Source: Przewalskia tangutica
Taxonomy: Eukaryota; Streptophyta; Magnoliopsida; Solanales; Solanaceae
Assembly: GCA_029844215.1 (NCBI GenBank)
Contig: CM056729.1
Coordinates: 5,022,001 to 5,086,000, forward strand
Direction of reading: 5' to 3'
Length of the DNA stretch: 64,000 bases
Part shown: positions 47,611-59,900 of the stretch, in pieces
Position numbering within the stretch: position 1 is the first letter of the stretch
How the letters are laid out: each line of letters starts with the position of its first letter
Translations under genes and position numbers: made by a program
The notes under the pieces: model-generated
The model's input: only the letters and a program-made list of their open reading frames with translations
Told to the model about the DNA's origin: nothing
The model's database searches: none

Positions 47611-48311
47611 TTTTCTGATTTTATATACGCATACGAGCACGATGTTTTATGATTCAGTATACATGATATGCTTTCAGACATAATTCTCAATTTTATGACA
47701 GTTTGATGACTCTCTGTTTTACTTGGTACGATTTGTTAATTTCTGATATTTTATGTTTACGTACTCGACATTATCTCATCGACCCCCTTCCCGAAGTGCG
47801 TTCATGCCCGCAAGTTCAGGAGTTCAGATAGGTGACCCTCCAGTCTAGGATTTCTCATGCGGTTGGAAACTCCTTTGTTCGAGCGGCTATTTTTGGTACG
47901 CACCTTTATTTTCGGACTTATGCATATTTTTGGGCACGACGGTCTGTCGTCATATGTCGATATTACTCTCTTGAGGTGCATGAAGCGATTGTGGGTTGGA
48001 TGTTTGTACTTCGTTTTGGGTTTTGATGTCGTTGTTTAGTAGCAGCCTTGCCGGCTTGTGTATTTTGACTTATGCCTTTGTGCGCGTGATGTGGTTGGTG
48101 GCGGCTAGTAGCCTATTATATGGTATTGTTTTGTTGTTGTTTTGGCAGCCTTGTCGGCTCGCCCGTTTTTTAGGGATATGTTGTAAAAGCAGCGTTGTGC
48201 TGCCGAAATTTATGTAGACATCTGTATTAAATGGATTAAGAGTGACAGGTCAGTAATGACATCCAATTAGGACGTTAATCGCGGCCCGTCGGGTCGGGTC
48301 GGGTCGTGACA

Positions 48312-49968
48312 AAATCCCTCCGCCTTGGAACCTCCTACTATCCCCACTCACCAAATGGAAACTCGTGGAAAATATGGAATCTTCAAACCCAAAGTCCAAT
48401 TTAATTTGTCTGCCCAAACCATTTCACCAATTCCCAAGAATCTTATATTGGCCAAACAAGACCCTAATTGGAATGCGGCTATGACTGAGGAATTCAATGC
48501 TTTAACTAAACAACACACATGGGATCTAGTACCTAGACCTGAGGGGTGAATATGATTCGTTGTCTGTGGCTTTTCGTCACAAATTCAGAGACAGTGGAGA
48601 TCTTGAGAGGTATAAGGCACGACTTGTGGCTAATGGCACAAATTTGCAAGAGGACATTGATTGTGGTGAGACCTTCAACCCGGTTGTCAAATCGGCTACC
48701 ATCCGCACAGTTTTGAGTATTGTCATGGACAAACACTGGCCGATCCATCAGCTTGATGTGAAGAATGCATTCTTACATGGAGATCTGAGAGAGACAGTCT
48801 ACATGCATCAGCCGCCAGGATTCACTCATCCAGCAGTTCCTCACTACGTGTGCCGTCTCCGAAAGTCACTATATGGCCTGAAACAGGATTAACTCATCAG
48901 TCGTGAGTGGTACGATCGCTTTGATAGGTATATCTTGCAGATTGGGTTTGTATGCAACAAGAGTGATACATCACTTTTCATTTTTCATCGAGGTAGTAGC
49001 ACTACTTATTTATTACTTTACGTGGATGATATTGTTCTTACTGCCTCCTCCGACGGATTGAAAAAAGAGATTATTGCCTTGCTTAAGTCCGAATTTGCAA
49101 TGACTGATTTGGGGAAACTGAGTTATTTTTTGAGGATATCAGTGAGCAGGTCTGCCAATCATATGTTCTTGTGTCAGCGTAAGTATGCAGAAGAGATTGT
49201 GTACAGGGCTAAGATGACGAACTGCAAAAGGTGCCTACTCCAGTTGATTCTAAATCTAAGCTCAGTGTCATGGATGGTGCTCCAGTCTCTGATCCTACTC
49301 TGTATAGGAGCCTTGCAGGTGCACTTCAATATCTCACCTTCACCAGGTCAGACATAGCTTATGCTGTTCACCAGGTGTGCTTATTCATGCATGCCCCTAG
49401 GGAGTCTCATTTCACTGCTCCTAAGCGTGTCATTCGATACATTAAGGGCACTCTTGATTATGGTTTGCACCTATACCCTTCTGCTCCAAACAGGTTGCTT
49501 TCATATACGGATGCAGATTGGGCAGGGTGTCCGGACACGCGACGCTCCACCTCTGGCTTTTGTGTTTTTTAGGGGATAATCTGATCTCTTGGTATGCCAA
49601 GCGACAGTACCTATCTCGCCGATCTTGAGGCGAAATCTGAGGCGTTGCAAATGTAGTAAATGCGATTTGTTGGCTCGAAATTTCTTATTAGAACTTCGTC
49701 GCTGCGTCAGGCATCTATTGTGTACTATGATAACATCTCTGCCATCTATTTGTCTCATAATCCGGTTCAACATCAGCGAACCAAGCACGTTGAGATAGAC
49801 ATACAATTTGTTCGTGAGAAAGTTGCACTAGGCCATGTCAGAGTGTTACAAGTTCCATCATCCTATCAGTATGCAGATATATTTACCAAAGGACTTTCCA
49901 GACAATTATATCTTGACTTCAGATTCAGTCTCAGCGTCCGACCTCCTCCCGCTCCGACTGAGGGGGTG
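48312..49968 (+). pseudogene. Copia copy B reverse transcriptase / RNase H remnant
   Basis: Continues the polyprotein interrupted at 24202. Blocks: THQMETRGKYGI (48345), RYKARLVANG, QLDVKNAFLHGDL (about 48745-48790), SLYGLKQ then a stop (48889), catalytic YVDD (about 49020-49035), and DLGKLSYFL (intact here, deleted in copy A). RNase H starts SYTDADWAGCPDTRRS (49502) and ends DIFTKGLSRQLY (about 49915). Stops or frameshifts at about 48547, 48890, 49205, 49570 and 49660 disable it. Ends in a gaggggg polypurine run before the 3' LTR. Confidence 0.9.
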
Positions 49969-50172
49969 TGTAAACATGTATATTATAGAAACAATTGTAT
50001 CTCTACCCATAATTAGAATATTTCCATATATTGTGTAAATATAATTATGGTAAAATTAGGATTCCTCTTTTGTATAGGTTTAAGATTCCTATTGTATAAG
50101 AAATGAAAATTGTACTCTATATATACTTTAATATTAATAAAAGACCTCAAAGGAGATTAATATCATCTTACA
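49969..50172 (+). mobile_element. 3' LTR of Copia copy B (204 bp)
   Basis: Starts TGTAAACATG and ends CTTACA. It contains a TATA-like ctctatatatac and is followed by the TSD copy GTTTC. Confidence 0.93.
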
Positions 50173-50177
50173 GTTTC

Positions 50178-50956
50178 TCATACCCAACCATGTTAGAGAA
50201 ATTGGGCCACATATTGACAATTGACATAAAACAATTCAAAGTTATTGAAATTGGACATCTTATCTATACACAAAAAAAACCCATCATTATATCAGATTTT
50301 TTAGGTTGAATTGATACACTTTTTGTAGGTATTTCAGAGTTCCAGTTGCTGCAGTAGGTGTATTTTCCTTCATTTTTGGGTTCTTCTTCGATTTTGTTGT
50401 TAATTGATATATCCATTTATTTATCTTCCATCAATATTTTGAAGATAAGGACCCGAAGGCACCATCAAAGATCATTAAAGCTTAGTTCAAATTTTTTTAA
50501 ACTACGTATTTGTGAATTGTCTCGATTAGGTGTTATTGGATTTCGTTGAAAATATCTTAAGGAGCTCGAATATCAATTTTGGAGATGTTTGAAGACGATT
50601 TAAGATTGATTTGAGTTAGATTTCAAATTGAAAACTCAAGGTTGAAGTCACCATTTGTGGTTCCCCCACCGTATCCCGTGTATATCCCCATATATATCAA
50701 TATATATCACACATTATATTTTGTTATCTCGTGTATATCATGTATATCTCTGTCTGTGATATACACAATATACAACGTGATATCACATATCGTAGTGGTA
50801 ATGGAAAATTGTGTCGTATGAATTGATATGCATGATAATACGCGTGTTGCAACAACATTTTCTAGGGTATATAATTTAGTTAAAACAACTCCAAATCACC
50901 TCCATTCTTCTTTAAATTTTGTACATAGTCTCGTCCAGGAGCGGAGCAGGAGGACA

Positions 50957-50959
<3 letters not shown>
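50178..50959. other. AT-rich intergenic DNA
   Basis: No gene or named element is supported. Around 50660-50790 there is a cluster of gtatat / atatac words with local inverted symmetry. Confidence 0.5.

Positions 50960-51019
<60 letters not shown>
50960..51019. repeat. (TA)n microsatellite
   Basis: Thirty uninterrupted TA dinucleotides. Confidence 0.97.
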
Positions 51020-51022
<3 letters not shown>

Positions 51023-51894
51023 AATCTTGATTCTACCCGCTCCTCTGATCTTGATTGGTCATATTTACTGACCAGATAATTTGTGCTTTAGTAGTAGGAC
51101 AGGTACCCAGGTACCAGAACATAGGTCATAAACCTGTCAAAAAATCATGTCTAGCTTCAATCACATCAAAAGCGAAGGAATCGGAATATCCCTACTTCCC
51201 CTTACTGTCCTAAGCGGGGAAGACAGAATTTCATCGGCTCCTCCTCTATTGCCCTCTTGATGGTATCCACTATCCAGTTGAAATGGTTGTTGGATTGCCT
51301 CTAGTTCAAGCTCTAAGTCAAGCATTCACGCACCAAGGACCTCTGATTACGCTCCTCAGCCTAGGAAAGCAAAATCCTAATACGATATATATATATATAT
51401 AAAGGACTATTTTGAATATAACCTCGAGCATAAGGGACTATTTTTAAAATAAATATGTATAGACGCAAGAGTCAGAAACTTTATTTACTGTGTAGAATCT
51501 AGTTCTAGATCTAGCTGGCAAAAACTTTATTATCCTACTCTATATTTTAGCATGTGTTGCCCTTTTTTTTTCCCCTTAAAATAACCTTTAAATTATGACA
51601 TGCGTATGTTCCACGCCGAAAAGGGTGCAAATTAATTAGAAGGCATAAATTTCTGTAATTATGAATCAGATTTCCTCTGATCTCTCCACTGCAAAAAACA
51701 CGTGATTTTTCTCTCAAACTCAAAACATGTGGTCTTAATTTATATAAATAATTATTTTCTTTAATACTTAATATATAGGAGTATTTTTTTTAATGAACAT
51801 ATACAAAAAGCATTGCAGTATTTTTCTGACACAATATATTAAATCACTAGTTTATCTATAGAATCACAAATTTGATGTAAAAAAAAAGGTTCTA
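51020..51894. other. Intergenic DNA with a less AT-rich island
   Basis: No open frame of interest. The stretch 51165-51370 is noticeably richer in C and G than its surroundings and could be a fragment of something else, possibly organellar, but I do not recognise it. Confidence 0.4.
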
Positions 51895-53535
51895 AGTTAT
51901 ATGTACCGATATTGTAAAAGATAATTATATATACGACTATTTAATATAAACCGATTAATAATTATATGTACGACTATTTAATATGCATTGATTAGTAAAT
52001 ACCGGTGAATTGAAACAAATGGTTAACAAGACATTAAAAGAATGAAATGTAGACCACAAAGCGATTAAATACAAGGATTAGTGACTAATTAAGTTCTTGA
52101 CTGGTAAATCTCAGCATGCACGAAGAACGTAAGTAGTAGCTTTAAATAAATGATAAATAATATATTAAAAATGAAATGTCGACAACAGAGCGATAAAATA
52201 TAATAAGAGGATTAGTGACAACTGGAGTCCTTGTTGGATAAAAAACATAAAAATTGTAATGATCTAAACGCTTTCTGAAAAAGAGACTTCGTGAAGTACG
52301 CTTATAACGACAGTTTTAAAAAATCATAATAGTGTAAGAAATGTATATATACACGCATTACTCTTAAACAGTAATCACATGTAAGTTTATGTAATATGCA
52401 TTAATTAGTGAGTTGTTAACTAATATTAGGAATAGAATGTCGATCACAAAGAGATAAAATCTTATAATACGAGAATTATTGATTAGTCAAGTCCTTGTCA
52501 CGTCATTCTAACAAGCATGAAAGATAGGATGATCTGAACACTATCTTGAAGAGAGGCTTTCCGAAATAAACTTATCCCGACAATTTTAAAAGTATGCCAA
52601 CAATATAAGAAATATATACACACACAATACTCTTAAATGGTAATCACGTGTAGGATTATATAAAATGCATTAATTAATAAGTAATAAATTAAAATAAATA
52701 CTAAATAATATGACAAGAATAGAATGTCGATCAGACAAATCTTATAACACGAGAATTAGTAATTGGTCAAGTCCTTATGGGGTAAGTTCTGACTGACACA
52801 AAAAACACAATGATCTGGATACTATCTTGAAGAGAGGCCTCGTAAAATAGTTTTACACTGACGATTTTAAGAAAATATTATATACAATACTCTTAAAAGG
52901 TAATCACATGTAAAATTATGTAATACACATTAATTAGTAAGTAATAACTTAAAATAGTATATTAGAAATGAAATATTGATAATGAAATGACAAAATCTTA
53001 TGATATGAGAATTAGAGAAGGTAATGTAACGATCTGAACATCGTCTTCAAAAGAGAGATATCGTAAAATACACATGCTAGACAATTTTAAAGAAACACTA
53101 ATAGTGAAAGAGATACATACATACACAATGCTTTTAAAAGGTAAGTACGTGTAAAATAAAATTATGTAATATGCATTAATTGGTGTATAATAATATAAGT
53201 AATATATTATGAATGAAATGCCGACAACAAAACAACAAAATCTTATAATACGAGAATTACCGACCCTCGTGAAAGATAAGTATCGATCGATACCAAACAT
53301 ATAATGATCTCATAGTTGAAGTGATGCTCGTGAAATAAACTTACATTATCGATTTTAAAGAACTACTAATAACATAAAACATATATACACACACAAGAGG
53401 CAATCACATGTCAGATTATCGTAATATGCATTAATTAATAAGTTATAACTTACAATAGAAATAAATAATATATTAAAAATTAAATATCAACAACAAAAAG
53501 CGACAAAATCTCATAACACACAGAATATATATATC
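51895..53535. repeat. Tandem array, about 6-7 diverged units of ~255 bp
   Basis: Recurring landmarks are tatgcattaattagtaag (near 51973, 52391, 52658, 52919, 53165, 53421) and atgaaatgtcgacaacaaagcg-like (near 52171, 52431, 52711, 52968, 53211, 53476), with spacing mostly 245-290 bp. Units also share tcttgaagagaggcttcgt and taatcacatgta. The first one or two units are less complete. Confidence 0.8.
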
Positions 53536-53552
53536 AAAAGGTGCACCTGAAA

Positions 53553-53781
53553 GACCTCCGGGGCATAGTCTAGTGACAAAGCCTAGGCGCTATAACATGC
53601 TCTCTGACATAAACAACGTGAGTTTGATTTTCCGCAAGTACGAAGTAACTCTTCATGTTGGGGAATTAGACCTTATCTCATTGATCTAACCGGTGCTATT
53701 AACTCCACGATGTCTGAGTAATACCAGTGAATTAGTCACGAACCTCGATTATCAAAAAAAAAAAAAAAAAAAAAGGAAAAA
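53553..53781 (+). mobile_element. SINE just upstream of DCL4
   Basis: A box-A-like start (ggcatagtctagtgacaaag), a box-B-like gagtttgattttcc and an A-tail of more than 20. The direct repeat GTGCACCTGAAA is at 53541-53552 and 53782-53793. It ends about 135 bp before the DCL4 start codon, so it lies in the leader or core promoter. Confidence 0.85.
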
Positions 53782-53915
53782 GTGCACCTGAAAACAAACA
53801 AAACCCACTTCTCAAGTAAAAGAAAAATTCAATCGTCATTTGCTTCAGTAAACTCAAAGTCAATCAATCAACCCTTTTTCCACCACCACCGCCGCTCACC
53901 GCCGTTGTCACCGTC

Positions 53916-56900
53916 ATGGAAGGCGGCGAATTCGAGAATGGCGTATACAGTTCATCGAGTGTTGAAGCTTTACTGATCAGTAAACAGCTTTCCGTTATGT
54001 CTATCAATGGTGACGTGGATTCGAGTGTTTCAGTTGAGAAACCAGTGAAGGATCCTAGAAAAATTGCTAGAAAGTAAGTTTTATTTGAGTTTTTTCTCTA
54101 TAAATTTCAAGTCGATATATGCGCGATGTGCTACTTTGTCATTGTGTGTGCAAAATTGATACGATTTTTATGAATTATTGTGTACATATGTATGTTATAC
54201 ACACATTTAGTTGAGAAACAAGTGAAGGATCCTAGAAAAAATGCTAGAAAGTAAGTTTTTTTCGCGTTTCCCCCCTATAAATTTCAAGTCGATGAATGCA
54301 GACTAACAGTGTACCGTGCTACTTTCCTTGTGCGTGCACATTTGATAGTGTGTGTGTATATATCAACAACAGCGGTTGGAAATTTATTAAACGTGAAATA
54401 AAGTTAATCCTATTAATTATGACTCGAACAATTGGGACCCCGCACGTCGGAAATTTCATTTCTACACACGTGCACACGTTGTACCAATGATCATAAATTT
54501 CTTAAGTGGAAGAGATATAAGTATACAAAATGTTTGAGCCGTAAGATAATAGATGGTTATTGGCCAAATGACAATAGTTTCACGTTGGTAAATGAATGAA
54601 GAAGTGTACAATGTGTTAAAGATGAACCAAGTCATGAATCGCCGCGGAGTCGAGAAGGGCATGTGACTTCCGTCAGTGCGACTCTAAATGTCGTTTGTGT
54701 TGCAGTAGCTTACTGGACATGAAGCGCCGCGACGCCTCCCCGAAGGGCCGCGACTCTAAATGACATTTCGAGTTCCAGTAGTTCCGTGGACGTGAAGCGC
54801 CGCGGCGCTTGGGTTCCAGAAGGTCCGACGGGAGATGAAAAGACATGACTCTTGGGTTGATTTTTGAGGCATTAAACCTCCATTACTTTCCAAATGAATT
54901 CAGCCATTATTTGGTTGAATTGTAACTCCATAATCAAGGCATTAACATGGTCATTCAAGGCCATTACTTGGCCAATTGGAGGGTCATCTTCTCAACACTA
55001 TAAAATGAGGCCTTAGGCTCATTTGCAAGAACACACTAAGAAAATTTCCAGCAAATTGTCTCCCTCTCTAGCAATATCCAAAAACTCAAAGATCTTTCTT
55101 TCCTAGCAAACATTTGAGTCTCCTTTGCTCACTTGTTTGATTGCTATTTTATCATGAGAGATAAATTGCCATCACACCGATAAAGGAATATACAGGGCAA
55201 TATTATCTTAAAGATATATTGAATATCAATCGACTCAGCAAGCCAACTACTTTGCTTATTTCCAGATTTCAGTTCTTTGTTGTTGTTGATAACATTTCCA
55301 TTTCCTTGTTACCACACCTTTTTTACTCACAAGCTTAAGATAATATTCGCTGATTCAACAATAACATGTCCGCTGAAGATCAATTCAACGCTATGAATAC
55401 CGCCGCTGCACAAGACAACTCCAATGCCTTCACCACCGGCACTCAAGGCACCACTGCTTACAACCCCGATGATCCAATCATTCCTAATGCCTTCCAATCA
55501 TTGTTTTGGCACTTACAGTGCTACATCGCTTTGGCTGGCAACCGTGTCAACACTGCGGCCTGACTAATGCCTCCATCTTTGCTCCGCACTTACAATGCCT
55601 ATGCTCGCCAGGCGTCAACGCCTATGCTCTCGCAGAGGCGTTCCCAACGCTTTGCATCGCTCGAGGGCGCGCTGCTCGTGATTTTCATCATGAATGTCGA
55701 GAAGTTCATGAGTGCTCACTTCAAGCGATGACAACAAAAGATGCTGTTTTTTCTGACGGTTATGGGAATGTCACGTTTCCTAACCGAAGACCCTCCACAA
55801 GTTGGGGAAGACGTTCACCCTCAGCCAAATGATTTGGCGGGAGGGGGCCAAAGTAACCATGTCACTGACGACATAAGGATGGTTTACGAAGCATGAAAAC
55901 ATAGTGATTTCATGTGTAGGAACTATATTCTAAACAGTTTGTCCGATCCTCTCTACACGGTATACTGTACCGTTGAAATTGCTAAGCAGTTGTGAGACAA
56001 ACTACAGAAGAAATACAACACCCAAGATGCGGGTAGTAAGAAGTTCATTATTGAAAAATTTCTGAAATTTCAAATAGTGAACAACAAAAGTGTGTCATCC
56101 CAAATCCAGGAGTTTCAAATGATTGTACATCACCTGGACTTGGAAGGATTGAAGCCCAACGAACAATTCTTGGTTAGGTCGTTGATTGAGAAGCTGCCTC
56201 CCTCGTGGAACGAGTTTAAGAATTACTTGAAACTCAAAACGAAGGAGATGACCTTAGATGAACTTATTGTCAAACTCCAGATTCAAGATTCAGTAGGACA
56301 ATAAGAAGGCCATGCCAAAGGGGAAACTACCTGCTGAGGCTAACGCGAACCTAGCGGAAGTCAAAGGAAACCCGAGCAAGAAACGAAAGTTCCAGAAGGC
56401 TGCCCAAACAAGTGAACAACTGAAAAGTTCAAGGGGAATTGCCATCATTGCGGTAAATTGGTCACATAGCCAAGGACTGCCGCAATCTCAAAAACGAGAA
56501 TAAAGAGAAGGCCAAAGGCAAGGCAAGGAAAGGCAAACATCGTCGAAGACACGTTCGTAGACGATATGATCAAGGAATTCTCAGCGGTAGTTCTTGAAGA
56601 AAACCTCGTTGAGAATCCGATACAGTGGTGGTTGGACACGGGTGCTACCCGTCACATATGTTCCAATAAATAAGCCTTCTCCACTTATACACCAGTCACA
56701 GACAAGAAGTTGTTCATGAGAAACAATTCTTCTTCAGAGGTGCTGGGGGTAGGAAAGGTGATCCTAAAGAAGACGTCCGGGAAGGGGCTGACTCTCAAGG
56801 AAGTGTTGCATGTCTCAGAAATTCGAAGAAATCTAATTTCTGGACCTTTGTTAGTATATGCTGGTTTAGGCTAGTGTTAGAGGCTAACAAGTTTGTAATC

Positions 56901-59900
56901 ACTAAAAACGGAACATTTGTAGGAAGGGGCTTCGTCTGTGAAGACCTCTTTAAAGTTAACGCTGCATCTGTAATGCCTTCGTCTTCCAATATTAATAAAA
57001 CTGAGCCTTCTATTTACTTGATTGAGTCTTATAATTTATGGCATCATAGATTATGACATGTTAACTATCAATCTATCCAAAAATTGGTAAAGTTGGAATT
57101 ACTGCCGGCTATCGACATAAACCCTCAAAGTAAGTGTGAGGTGTGCGTAGAGACAAAGCTTTCCAAGAGTCCCTTTAGATCCGTCGAAAGGGAAACCACT
57201 CCTCTAGAACTCATACATACCGACATATGTGTTTGAAGTTCGTTCAAACTAGAGGGGGAACAAGTACTTTGTGACTTTCATAGATGATAACACAAGGTAT
57301 TGTTACCTTTTCTTACTTAAAAGTAAAGATGAAGCCTTTGAAGCGTTTAAGCGCTACAAAGCAGAAGTTGAGAACCAACTAAGCGGACGGATCAAATCAA
57401 TCCATAGCGATAGAGGGGGAGAATATGTAGCGCCATTTGAAGAATATTGCACCCAATCGAGTATAGTTCATCAAACAACGACTCCCTACTCACCTCAATC
57501 AAACGGTGTTGCTGAACGCAAGAACCGAACATTAAAGGAAATGATGAATGCTTTATTCATCAATTCGGGCCTCCCTCAAAACATGTGGAGAGAAACTGTC
57601 CTTACCGCTAATAAGATTCTTAACAGAGTCCCACACAAGGGTAAGGACAAGACTCCATACGAACTATGGAAAGGAAAGAAACTCACCTACAAATACTTGA
57701 AGGTGTGGGACTGTCTTGCCAAGGTAAAAGTACCTAAGCCAAAGCAAGTTAAGATTGAACCTAGGACTGTGGATTGCATATTCATCGGATATGCCAATAA
57801 CAGTAGTGCTTATCGCTTCTGGTCGTAAGTCGGATGTACGGACATTCGTAGTAGTACGATCATGGAATCAAGGAACGCGTGATTCTTTGAAAACACGTTT
57901 TCTAAGAAGGAAAGCAACATAACCTCTCGTAAACGAAGTTATGAGCAAACCTCTGAGGATCCAGGAGTCGCTGACTACTCGGATCCAAACGGTTCAGATC
58001 TAGTGAATTCAGAAGTGACTGATTATCTGGAATCCAATGTTCCAGATTCTCATGACTTGGAAAATTCAGAGATGGAACCAAGACGAAGCAAAAGGGCCCC
58101 GAAGGACAAGTCTTTTGGTCCAGACTTTGTAGCTTATTTGGTTCGGGACGAAATACAGACAATTGCAGAAACATTGTCGACCCCAGAAGCACCGCTCTGG
58201 AAGGAAGCTATAGAGAGTGAGATAGAGTCCATCCTGCATAACCACACATGGGAGTTGGTTGATCTTCCTCCGGGACACAAACCTTTGGGTTGTAAGTGGA
58301 TCCTCAAACGGAAGTTAAAGGCGGATGGATCTATCAACAAGTACAAGGCTAGGTTGGTAGTCAAGGGCTATCGCCAAAAAGAGGGCCTTGATTACTTTGA
58401 CACCTACGCTCCGGTGTCCAGAATGAAATGCATACGCATGTTCATAGCTATCGCCGCGTTGCGGTATCTTGAAATACATCAAATGGATGTCAAGACAGTC
58501 TTTCTTAATGGTGATTTGGAAGAAGAAATATATATGGACCAACCCAAGGGGTATGTGGCTCCAGGACAAGAGACAAAAGTTTGTCGGCTTGTCAAATCTC
58601 TGTACGGGCTGAAACAAGCCCCGAAACAATGACACAAGAAATTTGATAGTACCTTACTATCGAAAGGGTTCGCCATTAACGAGTGTGACAAATGTGTTTA
58701 CATGAAAGGAAATGTCGTTTCATTCGTCATGATATGCCTCTATGTAGACGACATGCTGATCACTGGGAGCAGTCCTAGGATAATCCTAGAGACTAAGAAT
58801 ATGTTAAAACAATGTTTTGACATGAAAGATATGGGTATCGCAGATATCATCTTAGGGATCAAGATCTCTAAGACGTCTGACGGACTGGTCTTGTCTCAAT
58901 CTCATTACATCGAGGATGTGCTGAAGAAATTTGGGATGTACGACAGTTCGCCACTAACGACACCACTGGATGTGAATCAAAAGATTGATAAACATCATGG
59001 TGCACCCATTCGCCAGGAGCGGTATGCACATGTGATTGGTAGTTTAATGTATATCACAAACTGCACTCGACCTGATATCGCTTATTCAGTCAACAAATTG
59101 GCTAGGTTCACCGTGTCAAGTGAGGACGCGAGCGTTGACTGGGTATTACGATACCTAAAATACACGCATGAAACTACGAGTTACATTATTCGAGGTATCC
59201 GGTGTACTAGAAGTCTGATGATGCAAACTGGATATCTGATATAGAAAACACCAAGTCCACCAGTGGGTATATTTTTACAATTGGTGGTGGAGCTGTGTCT
59301 TGGAAATCCTCTAAGCAAACTTGTATTGCCCGATCCACGATGGAGTCAGAGTTTATCGCTTTAGACAAAGTAGGAGAGGAAGCTGAGTGGCTTCATGATT
59401 TCTTAGAGGATGTCCCATGTTGGGATAAACCCGTGCCTTCTGTAATGATCCACTGCGACAGTCAGTCGGCTCTAGAAAAGACACGAAGTTCTATGTACAA
59501 CGACAAGTCTCGTCATATTCGACGGAGACATAAGACCGTTAGACAGCTGATCACCACGAGTATTATTTTCATAGATTACGTAAAATCTAAGGAAAACATC
59601 GCAGATTCCTTAACGAAGGGCATACCCAGAGATCAGATGTTCTGCATGTCTAGGGGAATAGGCTTAAAACTCAATCAATAAGAACCGATATAGTGGACAC
59701 CCAATCTTATAGATCGGAGATCCCAGGAATAAGGTTCAATGGGAAAACTAAATTGTAAAGGTTCGGTAGAGCGCTTCGGTGGAAGCAAGAGCACTTCGGA
59801 TAATGATTTCTTCTTAGAAACATGAATCCAAGGCCGTTCCTGGGATAGACATTAAGTGCTACCTGCAGAGTGGGTAAAGGTTAAGTTTCCAATCCTTTCA

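Larger units (their letters stand above)
24203..48311 (+). mobile_element. Solo LTR, Gypsy-type (nest level 1)
   Basis: Starts TGTTACACC and ends GTCGTGACA. The 5-bp duplication AAATC is at 24198-24202 and 48312-48316, and the Copia sequence reads on across it. Its own sequence is 24203-24960 plus about 46423-48311 (about 2.65 kb). There is no second LTR and no interior, which fits unequal recombination between the LTRs of an earlier full element. It is interrupted by the level-2 element. Confidence 0.9.
21416..50172 (+). mobile_element. Ty1/Copia element, copy B (nest level 0)
   Basis: 5' LTR 21416-21604, primer binding site from 21605 (TGGTATCAAGAGCC), gag-protease-integrase remnants to 24202, then 24 kb of inserted elements, then reverse transcriptase-RNase H (48312-49968) and 3' LTR 49969-50172. 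The target-site duplication GTTTC is at 21411-21415 and 50173-50177. Without the insertions the element is about 4.65 kb, normal for Copia. It is the same family as copy A. Confidence 0.93.

Noticed and set aside
47452..48217. Several plus-strand frames of 60-77 codons
   Set aside because: Within the level-1 solo LTR; LTR sequence is non-coding in this superfamily and frames are short and overlapping.
57902..58691. Minus-strand frames of 70-106 codons
   Set aside because: Antisense shadows of the copy-C reverse transcriptase.
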